The notes below the pieces were generated by a model that was given only the letters and a program-made list of their open reading frames with translations, did not search any database and was not told the origin of the DNA. A stretch of 64,000 bases of DNA from NCBI GenBank assembly GCA_009792885.1, contig WMCF01000025.1, positions 10,132,123 through 10,196,122 of the forward strand. Reading direction: 5' to 3'. The position numbers and the translations under genes were made by a program. This document shows positions 35,746 through 47,949 of this stretch, piece by piece; the stretch's first letter is position 1, and the number at the start of each line of letters is the position of its first letter. The stretch comes from Eremophila alpestris peregrina. Its lineage: Eukaryota; Chordata; Aves; Passeriformes; Alaudidae.

Positions 35746-38700
35746 GAACAGAGTTAGAAACAGGGACGTCAATGTTATAAAAGATAGTAAAACAAAGTAT
35801 AAGAAATAGCAAATATAAAAAGTATTAAAAAAATCTGAAAAAAAATTTATACGGATGAAAAAATGTTGCTAAAAATCCCCTGTATTCCTGACCTTACCCT
35901 CTTGAAATCCTAGCTTTCAGTTCAAATCTCTTCTCTTGCTCTTACTACTCTAAGATCAGATCAATAATATTCTAAAAATTTTGAAAATAAACTCTTGCAA
36001 ATGCCCAATTTAATAATGCTGAAAAAGTGAATTAATTTATTAATAAGCCATTTTAAGCCAAAGTAAGTATATTTTGAAATTTGTCTAAATTAGGAAATAA
36101 TTACACTTCTGCATTATACTTCAATACTTAAGCTAATTAGGTATCTTTTAGAGCAGTCAGAAATTTCAGCTATTTGCTTAGGCATATCTCAGTCAAAGGG
36201 GATTCACAAAATTGTGATTGTCAGCTGTGATGTTGTACTCTTGGTAAGTACTTGTGTCCACTATAGTAATTTGCATTTTACATCCGTGAGGGCAGACTTA
36301 TGATATACACAGAATACTTAGTTATCAGGAACTTATTTGTCAGGAAAAGCTAACATATTATCTTTAAGTCATTCCAGCCCAGTAAATCAATTCTGAAAGA
36401 TCATACTGGTGACTGCATGATCACAATCTATAATATAGAAAATGAGAGAATCACAAGGTTAGTTCCAGATCAAATCTGGGTGGATACCTACTTTATTTAA
36501 TGGTTACAAGGAACTAAATCTATAACAATGTTAAAAGCTGTACCTTTAAAGTGTTGCTCATCTATTTCAGGGAAGCTTTGAAACTATTGTAAATAATGGA
36601 GAAGGTAGGAAATAAAAAGCTTTGTGCCTTTAGGTGTTGCAAATAGACAAATCTTATTTCCTTTGCTTTTAAAGGTAGGTAATTTAGGAGCTTTTCAATG
36701 TTAAACTTGATTTGTAACTTTTGGGTATAGGTTATTTAAAAACTTTCAATAGATTTGTCTTTATTTGCACTATTTTCTTCTAACATAAATATTTTAGATA
36801 AGGCAGATTTCAAGTCACATTCATCTGGATTGGTAAACAAAACTTATATATATGTTTTCTTCAGATATTCTTAATTAATTCTGCCCATGGATGAAAAAGA
36901 AGCTTCTGAAAAATAACAAATGAAAAGCTGCAGATTCTAAGTCTTAGCAGAGTTCAGTAGTAACTGCATTATAGAAACCAGTATTAATCAGCTCTGGGTA
37001 GATTTATGTGCTATTTATTTGTGAGTCAGCAAACATCCTTAACAGCCTGCTAGATATTTTTAAAAGAGATTTCAAAATTTAATCACATTTCAAATTTGAT
37101 AATGCTGCTATTTAGCTTATCAAAATGATAGATTAAAATCCTCTTACTGCTACTTGCATCATAACCATTAAAAAATGAAAACAAGCAACCCCCAAATGAA
37201 CAAACAAAAAAGCCCCAAAAAGAAAACTCCAAAACCAACAGTGAGGAAAAAAATATTTCTGGATTTAGTATTACTAGAATTGTATGTAGATTATTGCAAA
37301 GAGGTCTAATTTGAACTACTGTTCCAGCTATGGATGCAGAGGGATAGAATGATATTAGTTTGTTCATTCATTCTTTGAAAGGCCATGCCTGCTTTTTTTA
37401 CAAATGAACAAGACTGAATAATTTAAGGGGAAGAGACAAAATTAGAGCAGGACTGCATGTGAATAAAAAAAGTATTGCTGCCAATAAGGAGTGACCTTAA
37501 CTGGCATCTCATGTATAATCAAAGGTGTACCAATCTCTTCTTCACTCACTCAGTTCCTGCACTCAGAGCACCTAGCTGTAACCCCTTGGTTTAGTACAGC
37601 AAAAGAAATTCTGAGCATTTCTCATCTATATCTGATGTGATCAAAAGTCTATTGAGCTCCCAATTTAGTACTGATTCTTCCCTGGATTGGTAGCTTAATA
37701 ATTTTACTGTCAGGTCATCTGGTTTTCAGAAGCTCACTCGAATATTCCTCAAACTCCCCTTGAAACTACATTCCCCGAAAAACTGGTCCTGCAGTACGGG
37801 GTTTGACATTCAGCACTGTAATTCCTAAATCCTTGCCAAATCACTTCCTGATGAATAATATTCATTGACTGTCTGCCCAAAGTCTTTACAGCAGTCCTGT
37901 CTAGCTAAAACTATCCTATCTTCATGCTCAATTCTTTGTTGCAAGAGGAGTGCCTGCCTCCATATTAAAATGCTGCAATCCAAGGTCTCATTTCTTACAA
38001 CCTCAGCCAAACATGGCCAATTTTTAACAGCCGTGAATAATAGAATGCTTTTACATGGAAACTGGAAATATGGCCAGAACTGAGTCTTACTGGAGGCCAA
38101 GAACATATAATTTTCTCCCTCTACCATTAAGAGTCATAGGAGCCCAACATCAACAGGTTAAATTTTCATTAATGGAATGCAGCTGTGAATAGTCATCCTG
38201 TAAACACAGAGTTTTGAAAGGATTCTCAAGGCTGCCATAACCATAGTTTGTTGAATAAAGTATTGTTTTGATCAAAATTTACAGTCAAAAAAGAGTTCTT
38301 CTATGTTCCGCTTGATGCAAAATTTGAAGTTTGTGTAGTTGGTTGTCAGGTCAGGCACCATGGGAAACTTGATTAACAATGGATGTTGTTTTGACATACA
38401 TTCTATTACACTCTGCTAAACAAAGAATAGAGAGAATAATTCTGATTGTAGCACTTCGAAAAAATTGTTTAAACAGTTTTTAAACCATCTTGCAGGAAGA
38501 GGTTTCTTTTTCTTTTCTTCTTTCTTTTCTTACACTTCCCTTGTGCCGTATCGTATTGAATCTTGGTTATTGAAGTCCCAAAAAAAGTTGCTGTCTGATC
38601 ATTTAGAGCATTTGTTAATCTTCTGAGAATTGCTTATCTACTTCATTGGCACAGAGCACTTCAAAGCACTGAGAAGCCTCAAGGAAGTTGTAACTGAAGT

Positions 38701-39189
38701 CTCAAGCTGAAGACATCTGTTCTTCACAAATATTCCCACTCTTCATGATGTTCTTCTGCGTACCATTATTGAAACATAGCATTTTATGAGTCTTTAGGAT
38801 GGATTAATAGCAACCATAAAATACCAATAACTGAAAGCACAGGCAGAATTCTAATTTCTTCTGAAAGTTTATGGCAGAAAGTCTTGAGATAAGGTAAATA
38901 TTTGCACACCTAATTTCCACAAATTTGTAACGGAAAGATCAAGGCTTGTATGGATGCAGAATGAATGAAATACATGTGTTCAAGCATCAGGAGAAAAAAG
39001 GTTTTAAAAGGTAGCCTGCTCTGGGAAGGAAAGGGCACCCTTCCCCAGGCACTGTTCTCTTGGGAAGCACTGAGGAAGATGTTGCTTATGACAAGATGAA
39101 AAGGCCTGCATTCTGAAAAGGTCACAGCACAGATGACTTCCCAGCTGATGACCACTACCCTCATACAAGGAAGAAGGAAACTAGGTTGC
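35746..39189. other. AT-rich non-coding interval
   Basis: No recognised gene or repeat apart from an A/C-rich tract at 37170-37245. The long reverse frame at 38910-39356 (148 codons) begins inside this interval and has no recognisable domain. Confidence 0.5.
37170..37245. repeat. A/C-rich low-complexity tract
   Basis: Runs such as AACAAACAAAAAAGCCCC and AAAACTCCAAAACCAAC are nearly T-free and G-poor, the same style as the tracts at 22140 and 27650. Confidence 0.75.
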
Positions 39190-39540
39190 TGTATGTAATA
39201 CACGCCGTCCTGTTTTCCTCCTTGCTCAAAAGAACAGATTATGTATCCACGAGTGAGTAAAAGCACACAATGGGCAGCAACATATTCAAAGGTTTGTGAA
39301 AGCATAAATTGGCAAGATTCTGAGGTGTGGCATCTGGTGACTCCTAAGGGGTGCAAGAGAATTGTCCATAAACCTTTTTGTCATCTCCCACCAAGAACTA
39401 ATGCTTTTCATATTGCATACAAGTATGTGCGTGAGTGCCAATGCATAAAATCCCTTGCTTGAGGAATCTGTAAATAAATTTCCTGCGAAGAGTGTTACTT
39501 CACTGATTTCTCTACCACGCTGTTGCAGTGTAGAGCCACA
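39190..39540 (+). mobile_element. Possible LTR-like fragment
   Basis: The segment is GC-richer than its flanks, begins TGTATGTAATACACGCC and contains a TATA-like string near 39445 (CATAAAATCCC) followed by TAAATAAATTTCC at 39470-39482, again the spacing of an LTR promoter and polyadenylation signal. It ends near GTAGAGCCACA at 39530-39540. No matching target duplication is visible and the family is not recognised, so the call is tentative. Confidence 0.3.
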
Positions 39541-40904
39541 TTATCAAACTAACCAGATCGTATATTTAAGGACACTATTGCTCCAAGTGATTATAGCATG
39601 TTTCTCATGTTTTTTCTCACAATAAAGGGAAGAAGATGCTGTTGCAAGGATAGGTAAAAAAATCACCTTACCTAAAATAAATAATACAGAGGCTTCCAGT
39701 AATTTTCTTGCCTTAGTTTCAAACACTGAATAATTTCTGTGTATTGTAAATATCCTTTGGTCATATGGAACTTTTAAAGTTACCAAGTAAATATTTCACT
39801 TTTGATCCATTTTCTTTAAGTAAAAAATTGCTCCTTAACTCTGTGCAACTGTATCTTCCAGAAATCAAATTACTTCTCTCTAGCTTTGTTGCAGCTGTAC
39901 TCACTTCAGCACTCAAATTCACAAACATTAGCAAGAAAACAGCACAACGAATGAAGTAAATACTCACTTGTGTGATTTCTCTGAAAAGTAGTAATCAAAG
40001 TTAACCTTCTAATTAGGATGTGACAGAAGTTCAATGATAATAGAAATACTGCTGCTTTAGGAATTTCTCAGGGTTTGCAGACCCAATATTCATCATAGCT
40101 CTTCAAGAAAGTAAATAGTAGTGTTTAGACATCAGCATTTCAGAAACATCCCTAGGCAAAGCAAGAGGCCAGCAGTTTTATTTCCTTTATGTTTCTTTAA
40201 TGAATAGCTGAGAAATATTTCATGCTACAGAGAATGAATGCTTTTAATAACTTAATATACTAAATTTATATAAAAAAGAAGGTAATAGTCCATCAAACAA
40301 TAAAATATGAAGTGTTTATTAAGTAAAGCCAGTAAAACCTACAAGTAAAAGCTACTGTCTCACACACACACTTCTTGCTATACAGAAAAGTGATCAGCCT
40401 AAGATCCAGACCAAGATCCATTACTGATCAGAATGCCCTTCTATTCCTGTATAATTTTTTCTGTTACTTAAATATAGATTGGCAAGAAACATATGTTATC
40501 TTTTAGATGCTGAAAAAATCTGAATCTGATTTGTCAAAATCAGAAAATTTCCAAAATACAAAGCCAGTTCTAGCATGGTGAATTTTTGTGGAAAAAAAAT
40601 TGTTTGCATTTCCTAAAAAATATTCAGATATGAAAAATATTGGAGTTAAACTTGGACTACTCTGTGAATGAGTTCATAGCTATTGACTCATTTACTGGTG
40701 ATTATTGAACATTTAATCTTTCAAGCTACAAATCATGAAAGAGGCTAGATTTACAATATATCTGTTCCATTAAATCTGTTACCCAGAAACTGTTTTTCTG
40801 CCTAAAGAAAAAGCTATGTTTCTACAGCTCAATATATCATCACCTTCACCAAGGACAGAAGCTGAGTTCAAAAAGGCATGACAGAAAGAGGTGGAGAACT
40901 GTTC
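39541..40904. other. AT-rich non-coding interval
   Basis: Nothing recognised beyond short simple sequence (a CACACACACAC run near 40361). No exon or RNA signal. Confidence 0.5.
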
Positions 40905-40990
40905 CAAAAAAGCAACTGAAACTACATAGGGACAAATGTAAGATTCTGCACTTAGTCAGAAATCACAAGCTCCAGAGTCACTCAGGACAA
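40905..40990 (+). mobile_element. Very old CR1-like fragment, sense
   Basis: The block 'gacaaatgtaagattctgcac' with 'ttagtcagaaatcacaag' parallels the CR1 ORF2 segment that normally reads 'tgtaaggtcctgcacttgggt...aacaacccc'. Only this short piece is recognisable and the rest is too diverged. Confidence 0.45.
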
Positions 40991-41324
40991 AAAAAAAATC
41001 TTGAAATAGTAAAGGAGGTACAAAATTATTCCCCTACTTTGAGCCTAATAAAATCTCAACTCCAAGAATACTTTTAATTAAAAAAAAAAAATCTTTAAAA
41101 TAGATTTTTAAAAAGAAGAGCAAAATATCCCCGAATTATCCACTGTGGAAAAGGTAAATAATGACCATTCTGTAACAGTTTAAAAATAAAAGTAAAAAGT
41201 AACCAGACAATAGGATGATTATCAACCAGATTTTTTGTGAAGCTGCAGAACTTCAGTTGCAAACCGTTTTCATCACTTCAGGCAACGTAATTTCCGTTTT
41301 GGGAATTCTTTACATCCTTCTCCT

Positions 41325-41590
41325 TTGCTTGACTACTCTCTGAATAAAAAAGGTTTTCCTTCCATCCAGTGTGAAACTCTTCTCCTGTTTCAACTCACAT
41401 TTCTTGTCACTTATACTGCTACCAGATTATAATTTGTAGGTTTTGCAGGCTGCCATTAAGTTTCCCTGAATTCTTCTCCAGATCTGGTTCCTCAGCCTCT
41501 CCTCTCAAAGGCTGTGTGCTGCAACAACAGTGATCTCTGCTGTGTGTCCTTCCTGCAATACATAGCTGCAGGTGGGGAAAGCAAGGCCAC
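41325..41590 (-). mobile_element. Old CR1 fragment, antisense
   Basis: The order 'aaggttttccttccatccagtg', 'aactcttctcctgtttcaactc', 'atttcttgtcac', then 'cttctccagatctggttcctca' and 'gcctctcctctcaaaggctg' follows antisense CR1 3' sequence, where the usual blocks are tccttatatccagtctgaacc, ttgcaactt and ctcctcatagggctg. It is heavily diverged. The 124-codon reverse frame at 41419-41793 overlaps it and is not a host gene. Confidence 0.55.
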
Positions 41591-42594
41591 AGTCCTGGAT
41601 GTGGTATCCGAAATGCCAGGCAGATAGGTTTAATCTCTTTTCTTGATGTACTGGCTCTGTTCCTGGGAATATTGCCTGGGATATTGCTTGAGACTTCTGT
41701 AGTAAGGGCTTTTTTCAAAGGCCTGGAAAGCATATAATCCATTCTATCTAAATATTTGCAATATCTGCATATCCACATATATAAAACTGGCACTCCAATT
41801 TAAAACTTCTAGTACTTTCCCTTACATTGTAGCCTATCAAAATCAGAGTTCCATATAATTAATATTAAAACAAATATATTAAGGCATATGTACAGATATA
41901 CACTGAATATCAGGACACAGATTTCTCAGTGAGAAGTTACCTGTTTTGTTGAAAGTCAAAGCATGAGGCTGTCTATCAAGTCACTCACTCAGGCTTGTGT
42001 GAGGTAAATAAAAAGCAGACTGAGTTGCATCACAGTGGAGAAGTCATGCTGCTACAGGGAAGTATTTTCTCTGTAGGAGGGCCCTTTTGATGCCTGGAGT
42101 GTAGAGCTGGAACCTCTTTACCACTTTGAAATCCTTTATGCTACATGTACTTGATTATGGGATGGCTACCTGGGTACACAAATACTGCCTAGCAGATAGT
42201 GACTGGAATAGAGAAATCACTGGGTACTTGCTTTGCAAATGTGAGATGCTGGTGCACAGAAAGGGGAGGGAAGAGGATGAATCAAAAGGAAGCAAAAGGC
42301 AGTAACCAATATGAGAGAAGTTTAATCAGTGTTACTGAATTACCTTTGCACCTAACAGGAAAACTGAGAAGAAAAGCAGAAGCTGGAACTACAAAATTAG
42401 ATTGAAGATGGAAAAACAATTAAGGTTGCATGTATCACTTATAATTTGCAGTGGAGTGGAGAGGTTCTATCTTGCAGGAAGAGGTTTCAAAATTTGGAAG
42501 GAAGAAAACATCAATCTTGTCATCAGGATGTGTAAGAAGGAGGATATGATGAACTATAACCTTGTCAGCCCTCATGTTGATCTTTGGGAATATG
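41591..42594. other. Non-coding interval
   Basis: No confident annotation. Parts of 42050-42400 are GC- and purine-rich and might be further diverged LINE sequence leading into the next CR1, but I cannot support that. Confidence 0.4.
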
Positions 42595-43115
42595 ATAGAT
42601 CAAATCTTTCTGGAGACTCTTGCCAAGTACATTAAGGACAAGAATGTCATCAGGAATCAACAACATAGATTTACCATAACGAAATTTTTCTTAATCCACC
42701 TGATGTGACTGACATGGTTGTTGAGGAGAGGGTGGTAGTTGTTGTTATAAATTAGAGTAAGGCTTTCAACATTGTCTCCTGCTGCATCATTTGAGACAGA
42801 TGACTGAACAAGAATGGACTGAAAACTGGCTGAACTGCTGGACTCCAGCTGGAGGCCAGTCACTAGTTATGTGTTCCAGGGGCTGACCTTTTAAAATCCT
42901 TGTTAATGATCTGGGCCAAGGGGCAGAGTGTACACTCAGCAAGTTTGCAAGTTTCACCAAACTGAAAGGAGTGACAGATCCAGCAGAAAGCTGCTGTCAT
43001 TGAGAGGGACCTTGACAGATTGTGGAATCAGGCAGGGAGGAATCTCACGAAGTTCAATGCAAGGAAATGCCAAGTCTTGCCTGTGGACAGGAATAACCCT
43101 GGGCAGCAGCATCCA
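42595..43115 (+). mobile_element. CR1-type LINE fragment, sense, ORF2 region
   Basis: The conceptual translation includes LETLAKYIKDKNVIRNQQHR near 42614-42673, which corresponds to the CR1 polymerase segment normally reading HVQDNQVIRPSQHGF. It is followed by degraded equivalents of the fingers-palm region ('ctggaggccagtcactagttatg', 'tgttaatgatctgggccaag', 'ctcagcaagtttgcaagtttcacc') and then 'aatctcacgaagttcaatgc'. Many stops interrupt all frames. The FADD catalytic box position near 42940 has decayed. The 3' UTR and tail are missing, so this is an internal fragment. Confidence 0.85.
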
Positions 43116-43520
43116 GTGGGGGCTACAGGTTCAGCATATCCCTATTCACTACCACCCAGAGAAGGCTTTTTTGTACTTTTCTGTAAATAATAATATTTAA
43201 AAAACAGGTTACTACATTTAAGAATGTTTTTAAGGGCCAAGTTGAACTTTCAAGTATGAATTTTTTTGTGCAGCATAGATGAAAGTTAGGCTTAGAGATC
43301 ATTAAAAAAAGACACTCATTTTCCATCAAATTACCACCACCAAAATAAAAAATATTTAGGAGACTGCCAATTTTAAAAATGCAACTTCAAAAAAGGCCAG
43401 ACCTGGTGAATGCCTTAATGCTTTGGAATTAATTCTTGCATTATTCTAATTCTGCCACACATTTTCTCTAAAAAGCTTAAAAAAATGTGAAAGAAATATT
43501 TCAAAATGTTATTTGCCAAG
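43116..43520. other. Short non-coding gap between CR1 and LTR
   Basis: AT-rich with no recognised feature. The five bases CCAAG at 43516-43520 form the probable left target copy of the following LTR. Confidence 0.5.
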
Positions 43521-44555
43521 TGTATTGGCTTTGTATGACAAGGCTTTTGGTGGCAAGGGGTTGCAGTAGTGGCTTCGATGAGAAGCTGCCAGAAGGTCCC
43601 CTCATGTCTGACAGAGCCAATGCCAGCTGGCTCCAAGAGGGATCTGCTGCTGGCCAGGGCTGAGCCCCTCAGCAGTGGTGGTAGCATAAACTGGCATAAC
43701 ATATTTAAGAAGAGGAAAAAAAAAGTGCTCAGGATCACTTGAAACAGGAGAGAGGAGTTAGAATATGAGGGAGAAAGAAATCTGTAGACACTAAGGGCAG
43801 TGAAGAAGAAGAGGGGGTGTGATGCTGCAGATATTGGAACAGGGATTCCCCTGCAGCCTGTGAGGAAGAACCTGATGAGGCAAGCTGTTCTCCTGCAGCC
43901 CAAGGTGGAGCACAGATCCACCTGCAGCTAAGGCTGGAGCAGATGGATGCCCAAAGGAGCTTGTGACTCTGTGGGAAGTCCATGCTGGAGCAGGCTATTG
44001 ACAGAACCTGTGACCCCATAGAGACCCCTACCTGGAGCAGCTTGGTTCTGAAGGACTGCCCCCCTTGGAAGGGACCTCCAGCCTGTACAAAGGACTCATG
44101 GTGGAGATGTCTCCTGGGGGAGGGACTCCATGTGTGAGCAGGGGAAGAGTGTGAGGAGTCCTAGTCCTGAGGAGCAGCAGAGACATGGCAAACTGACCAC
44201 ACCCCCCATGCCCTGTACCTCTGCATTGCTGTGGGGACCAGAGGGCAGAGAAAATGGGGAATGAAGCTGAGTCCAGGAAGAAGGGAGGGGTGGAAGGTGT
44301 TTTAAGATTCAATTTGATTTGTCATTACCCTGAGAAATTATTTCTTATTACTCTGATTTGTTCAGTAATAAATTGAATTAATTTCCCCAAGTCGAGCCTG
44401 TTTTGCCTGTAATGGTAATTGGTGAGTGATCTCTTTCTGCCTGTATCTCAACCCAGAAGCTTTTTGCTATATTTTCTCTCTTGTGCAGTGGAGGAGGGAA
44501 GTGATAGGGCAGCCTTAGTGGACACCTGTGTTCCAGCTAGGGTCAATCCACTACA
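43521..44555 (+). mobile_element. ERVL-like solo LTR, about 1,035 bp
   Basis: Starts TGTATTGGCTTTGTATG and ends AGGGTCAATCCACTACA. The TG...CA ends, the 'gagaagctgccagaag', 'gacagagccaatgccagctgg' and 'gataac'-like/ATATTTAAGAAG blocks, and the long GC-rich middle correspond to a solo LTR family abundant in bird genomes. It has a TATA-like ATATTTAAGA near 43699 and AATAAA at 44367-44372, both on the plus strand. Flanking CCAAG (43516-43520) and GCAAG (44556-44560) agree at four of five positions, consistent with a 5-bp duplication. The reverse open frames at 43415-43921, 43735-44019 and 44028-44312 are incidental. Family class is from memory of similar elements; the LTR call itself is firm. 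Confidence 0.85.
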
Positions 44556-47381
44556 GCAAGTTTCAGATATGTTCATGCCATGTTATCACACCATGTAGCA
44601 GGCAGCAGAGTATTCTTTTTGGTAATTAAAAACAAAATACTGTTTTCAAAACTCACCACTAATATCCCTATTGGTTACATGTGACTATTAGGCTCTTTTT
44701 ATATCCTACTGCAGTATCTCAGGCAAAATAGCTGAACTCAAGTCCTATCTCTAGATTACCTTTCATAGAATGCAGGCTAAGGTTTGATCCCATTTCAGTG
44801 GTGCTTCTGGGGCTATGAGGTTGCTAGCAGAGCTCCTGCTTGCAGCTTAGGTAAGACAAAGGTAAAACAGCCACGGAATACTGCTCAAGTACTCCTGATA
44901 TACATTATGGCCCTGACTGGGAGACTATTGCATACTGAGGAGTTAGTGCTCCACCAACAGCTGTTCTGAGTGAATGCTGGGGTGGGCTGGGCTGTACCAC
45001 CCATATTACTTAGCCTCAGGGACTGTGCTGTGCTACACACGTACTTTGATGAAGGATAACTTCAGTTCCCAACATGTTTTCATAGGTACATCCTCTTGAA
45101 GAAAATGCTGAAAAACTCTAAAGACAACAATAACAGCAAACCTCACCATAAACAGGAATTTTGTGCAGAATGCCATTCCCTAACCATTCCCTAGCCTGTG
45201 TGGTCACTCCAGCTCTTCATCATCAGGCATGTAATATCTTCCAACATACTATCACCTTTTCTGGACTATCAATATGTGGCTCTCTTGCTGGGATTCAAAA
45301 AGATGCTGGGAACCAACACCTCCTGAGATAAAACAATAAACAAAACTGTTAGGCCTGTGTAAAAAATGTTAAAAATTGCTTTTATCCTTTTCTGTTATTC
45401 TATTTTCAGCACTGTTGTCCCTGCAGACCCCAGTCCCAGGATGCTACTAATTACTAATGTAACATCTTCCAGTGTAACATTTTCTACATCACTTTGATAT
45501 TTTTAGTTATGACCTGATGAGAAAAAGACAAAAGTTTTAGTTCTACATGACTGTGTTATAACAGTGAAACTCAGAATTGCAACTGATAGTGTTATACCAG
45601 ATCTAAGTTCCATTGTGAATGCTTTAAGAGCAAAAAATTCCTCTCAACATTTTACTATTTCTTTATGTACCTCTTTGGATTCACACAAACCCATTTATAT
45701 GTATAAAAGTAATAATTTCATTACTAGTTCTCTAATTTATTGATACGCACTTAGTTTCTAACATTTCATGAAGTTTTTAATTACTAATATGATACTAGAT
45801 ATTGTTTTCTAAACCTTTCTGAATATCTAGTTAAATCCTTTTTAATACAGTGCAGCACTTCCAAAAAGAATTAAAAGAAATTAACAAACACCCTACACAT
45901 ATCAGTTTATGTCTCAGATTATTAGAAAATAAATTCAGAAAATTTACAAATAGTTTAATCCTTAACATTCCCCTGATACAGTAAGAATAACAGAGATAAA
46001 ACGAGGTATACAAACAGGGAATTAAAATAAGGGAAACAAGAAATGGACCATAAAAAACCACATGCAAAACCCAATTATCCATTTGTTTTTGAAAGGGAAA
46101 TCTTCAAGCAAGAAGTGTTGTTTATGGATAAAAATATCCCAGCAGACTATGAGAGTTCCAGTAGACAGCACTTTTCAGATTTTTGTTTGTTTGTTTGGGA
46201 TTTTTCACAGTCTAGAAAGATCTCCCTTACCTATTACTACTGGTTCAAAATTTGTGACAGGAGAAAGGTAGAAACATGTCAGCTGCAGGATGAGCCAGAA
46301 TTGCAGCTCTGATTATGCTATTAATTCTCACAGATATTGAGAAATCCCTATTGGCCACATTTAATGCTTATTGCTCTGTTGTTTGCCCTCATGGAGTTTT
46401 AATCTAGAGTTCTTTTTCTCACTGAAAATATTACATAGGTGAGAGAATTTGTCTACTTTTTCGTTCTTTTTCTTGTATCTCTTGTTTCATATAGCTTAAA
46501 TACACTGCCATTGTCAATTTCTTTTCTCTTAATAGTTAGGCTATGCTATTATTAACAGAATCAACAGTAATTATGGAACATTTCAGCAAACAGAAAGCAG
46601 GATAAGAAGGTTTAGGTTCATAATGTTATTAGTGACACTGATAGTAGAAGTAATGAAGGGTTTATGGTTTTAGACAATCCGATAAAACTCATGAGACTAA
46701 CACTTAATTAAAACATTGTAAAGCAGATGTTGTCTCTTTCTTTCTGCCTTGAAAATGTTTTAAGTCAACAGATAGAATACTAGTACGAAATATATCAGAT
46801 ACCTGTAGATTCATCCTGGCATATGGGGCTTCAGATCACATCAGCAAAATCCATTTTGCAATTTTTTTTTCCTCAACCAAATTTGTCTAGTATCAGCTGC
46901 AAAAAAATAAAGGGTTGTTGGAAATGTAAATACATAAAATAAACCCCCAAGACTCAAGGACTAAAAATTCTGAGTAACCTTGCAAAAATACTAACTTTTC
47001 CTCATCGATTTCTGCCAAAATTATCTACAATTCTAAATAAAATTCTTGTCTCTTTTACCTGACTATGGGGAAACTCAAACTCTATTCTTAAGCAGGACAC
47101 CATAATCCCATGATTTTATGATGTACTATGGCTTTACCGTATACTTGGATAAGATATCCTTTGCTGAGAGGTTAGTTGGTTTATTATTTGATTTTTTCTG
47201 ACTTAGATGGTCCCAGAAGTAAATAGTGGCCTTGCTGGCTAAATTCCTGAGGCTAATCTCCGAATTTCACTGTATCTAGAGCCACCTAACACAATTTGCT
47301 GGGTCACTTCTGTTACAGGCATGTGAAACAGTGATGTTTTGTTTCTTTCCCACTCATCTAAGTATATCAGAACAGGCAAGG
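44556..47381. other. AT-rich non-coding interval
   Basis: No recognised gene, RNA or repeat. Frames at 46043-46312 and 45831-46082 show no domain. Confidence 0.5.
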
Positions 47382-47949
47382 TGATTTTGGCTGCACTGGA
47401 GTTGGTTTTCTTCACAGTGGCTACAGGGCGTTGTTTTGGATTTGTGCTGAACACAGAGTTGACAATGTAGAGATGTTTGTGTTGTTACTGAGCAGTGTAT
47501 GAACAGAGCCAGGGCCTTTTCTGATTTTTGTACTGCAGCACTGACAAGGAAACTGGGGGTGCTTGGGAGGTTGGGAGGAGACACAGCTGGGACAGGTGAT
47601 CCCAACGGACCAAAGGGATATCACAGACCATGTGACATCATGTTCAGTGTATGAAGAGAGAGAAAGAAGGAAGGGGGGAACAGTTGGAGTGCTAGTGCTT
47701 GTCCTGGGGCCCTGCTCCCCTGGAGATGGCTGAGCACCTGTCCAGCCATGGGAAGCAGTGAATTAATTAATTGTTTGTTTTGCTTTGCTTTTGTGGTGGG
47801 TTTTGCTTTTTGTTTTAAACTGCCTTTATCTCAACCCACATGTTTTTTGTTTACTTTTTACTGTTTTGATTCTTTTCCCTACCCACTGGTGAGGGAGTGG
47901 GCAAGCAGGTGTGTGGGGCTTGGTTACTGGCTGGGCTTAAACCATGACA
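47382..47949 (+). mobile_element. ERVK-like solo LTR, about 568 bp
   Basis: Starts TGATTTTGGCTGCACTGG and ends GGGCTTAAACCATGACA. In between come 'gttttggatttgtgctgaac', 'ttgttgttactgagcagtg', 'gggacaggtgatcccaacgg', 'ccaaagggatatcacagacc', 'atgtgacatcatgttcagtg', 'ggagatggctgagcacctg' and 'ttatctcaacccacatg', in the order of a widespread avian LTR. Flanks GCAAGG (47376-47381) and GAAGGG (47950-47955) agree at only four of six positions, so the expected 6-bp ERVK duplication is weak. No internal retroviral genes are adjacent. The reverse frames at 47239-47624 are incidental. Confidence 0.85.

Noticed and set aside
38910..39356. 148-codon reverse-strand open frame as a possible gene
   Set aside because: With roughly 6% stop codons per frame position, a window this size is expected to yield about one such frame by chance. 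No domain is recognised, and it partly overlaps an LTR-like stretch.
43415..44312. Reverse-strand frames of 168, 94 and 94 codons
   Set aside because: They fall in or across the antisense of the ERVL-like LTR, where GC-rich repeat sequence naturally lacks stops.
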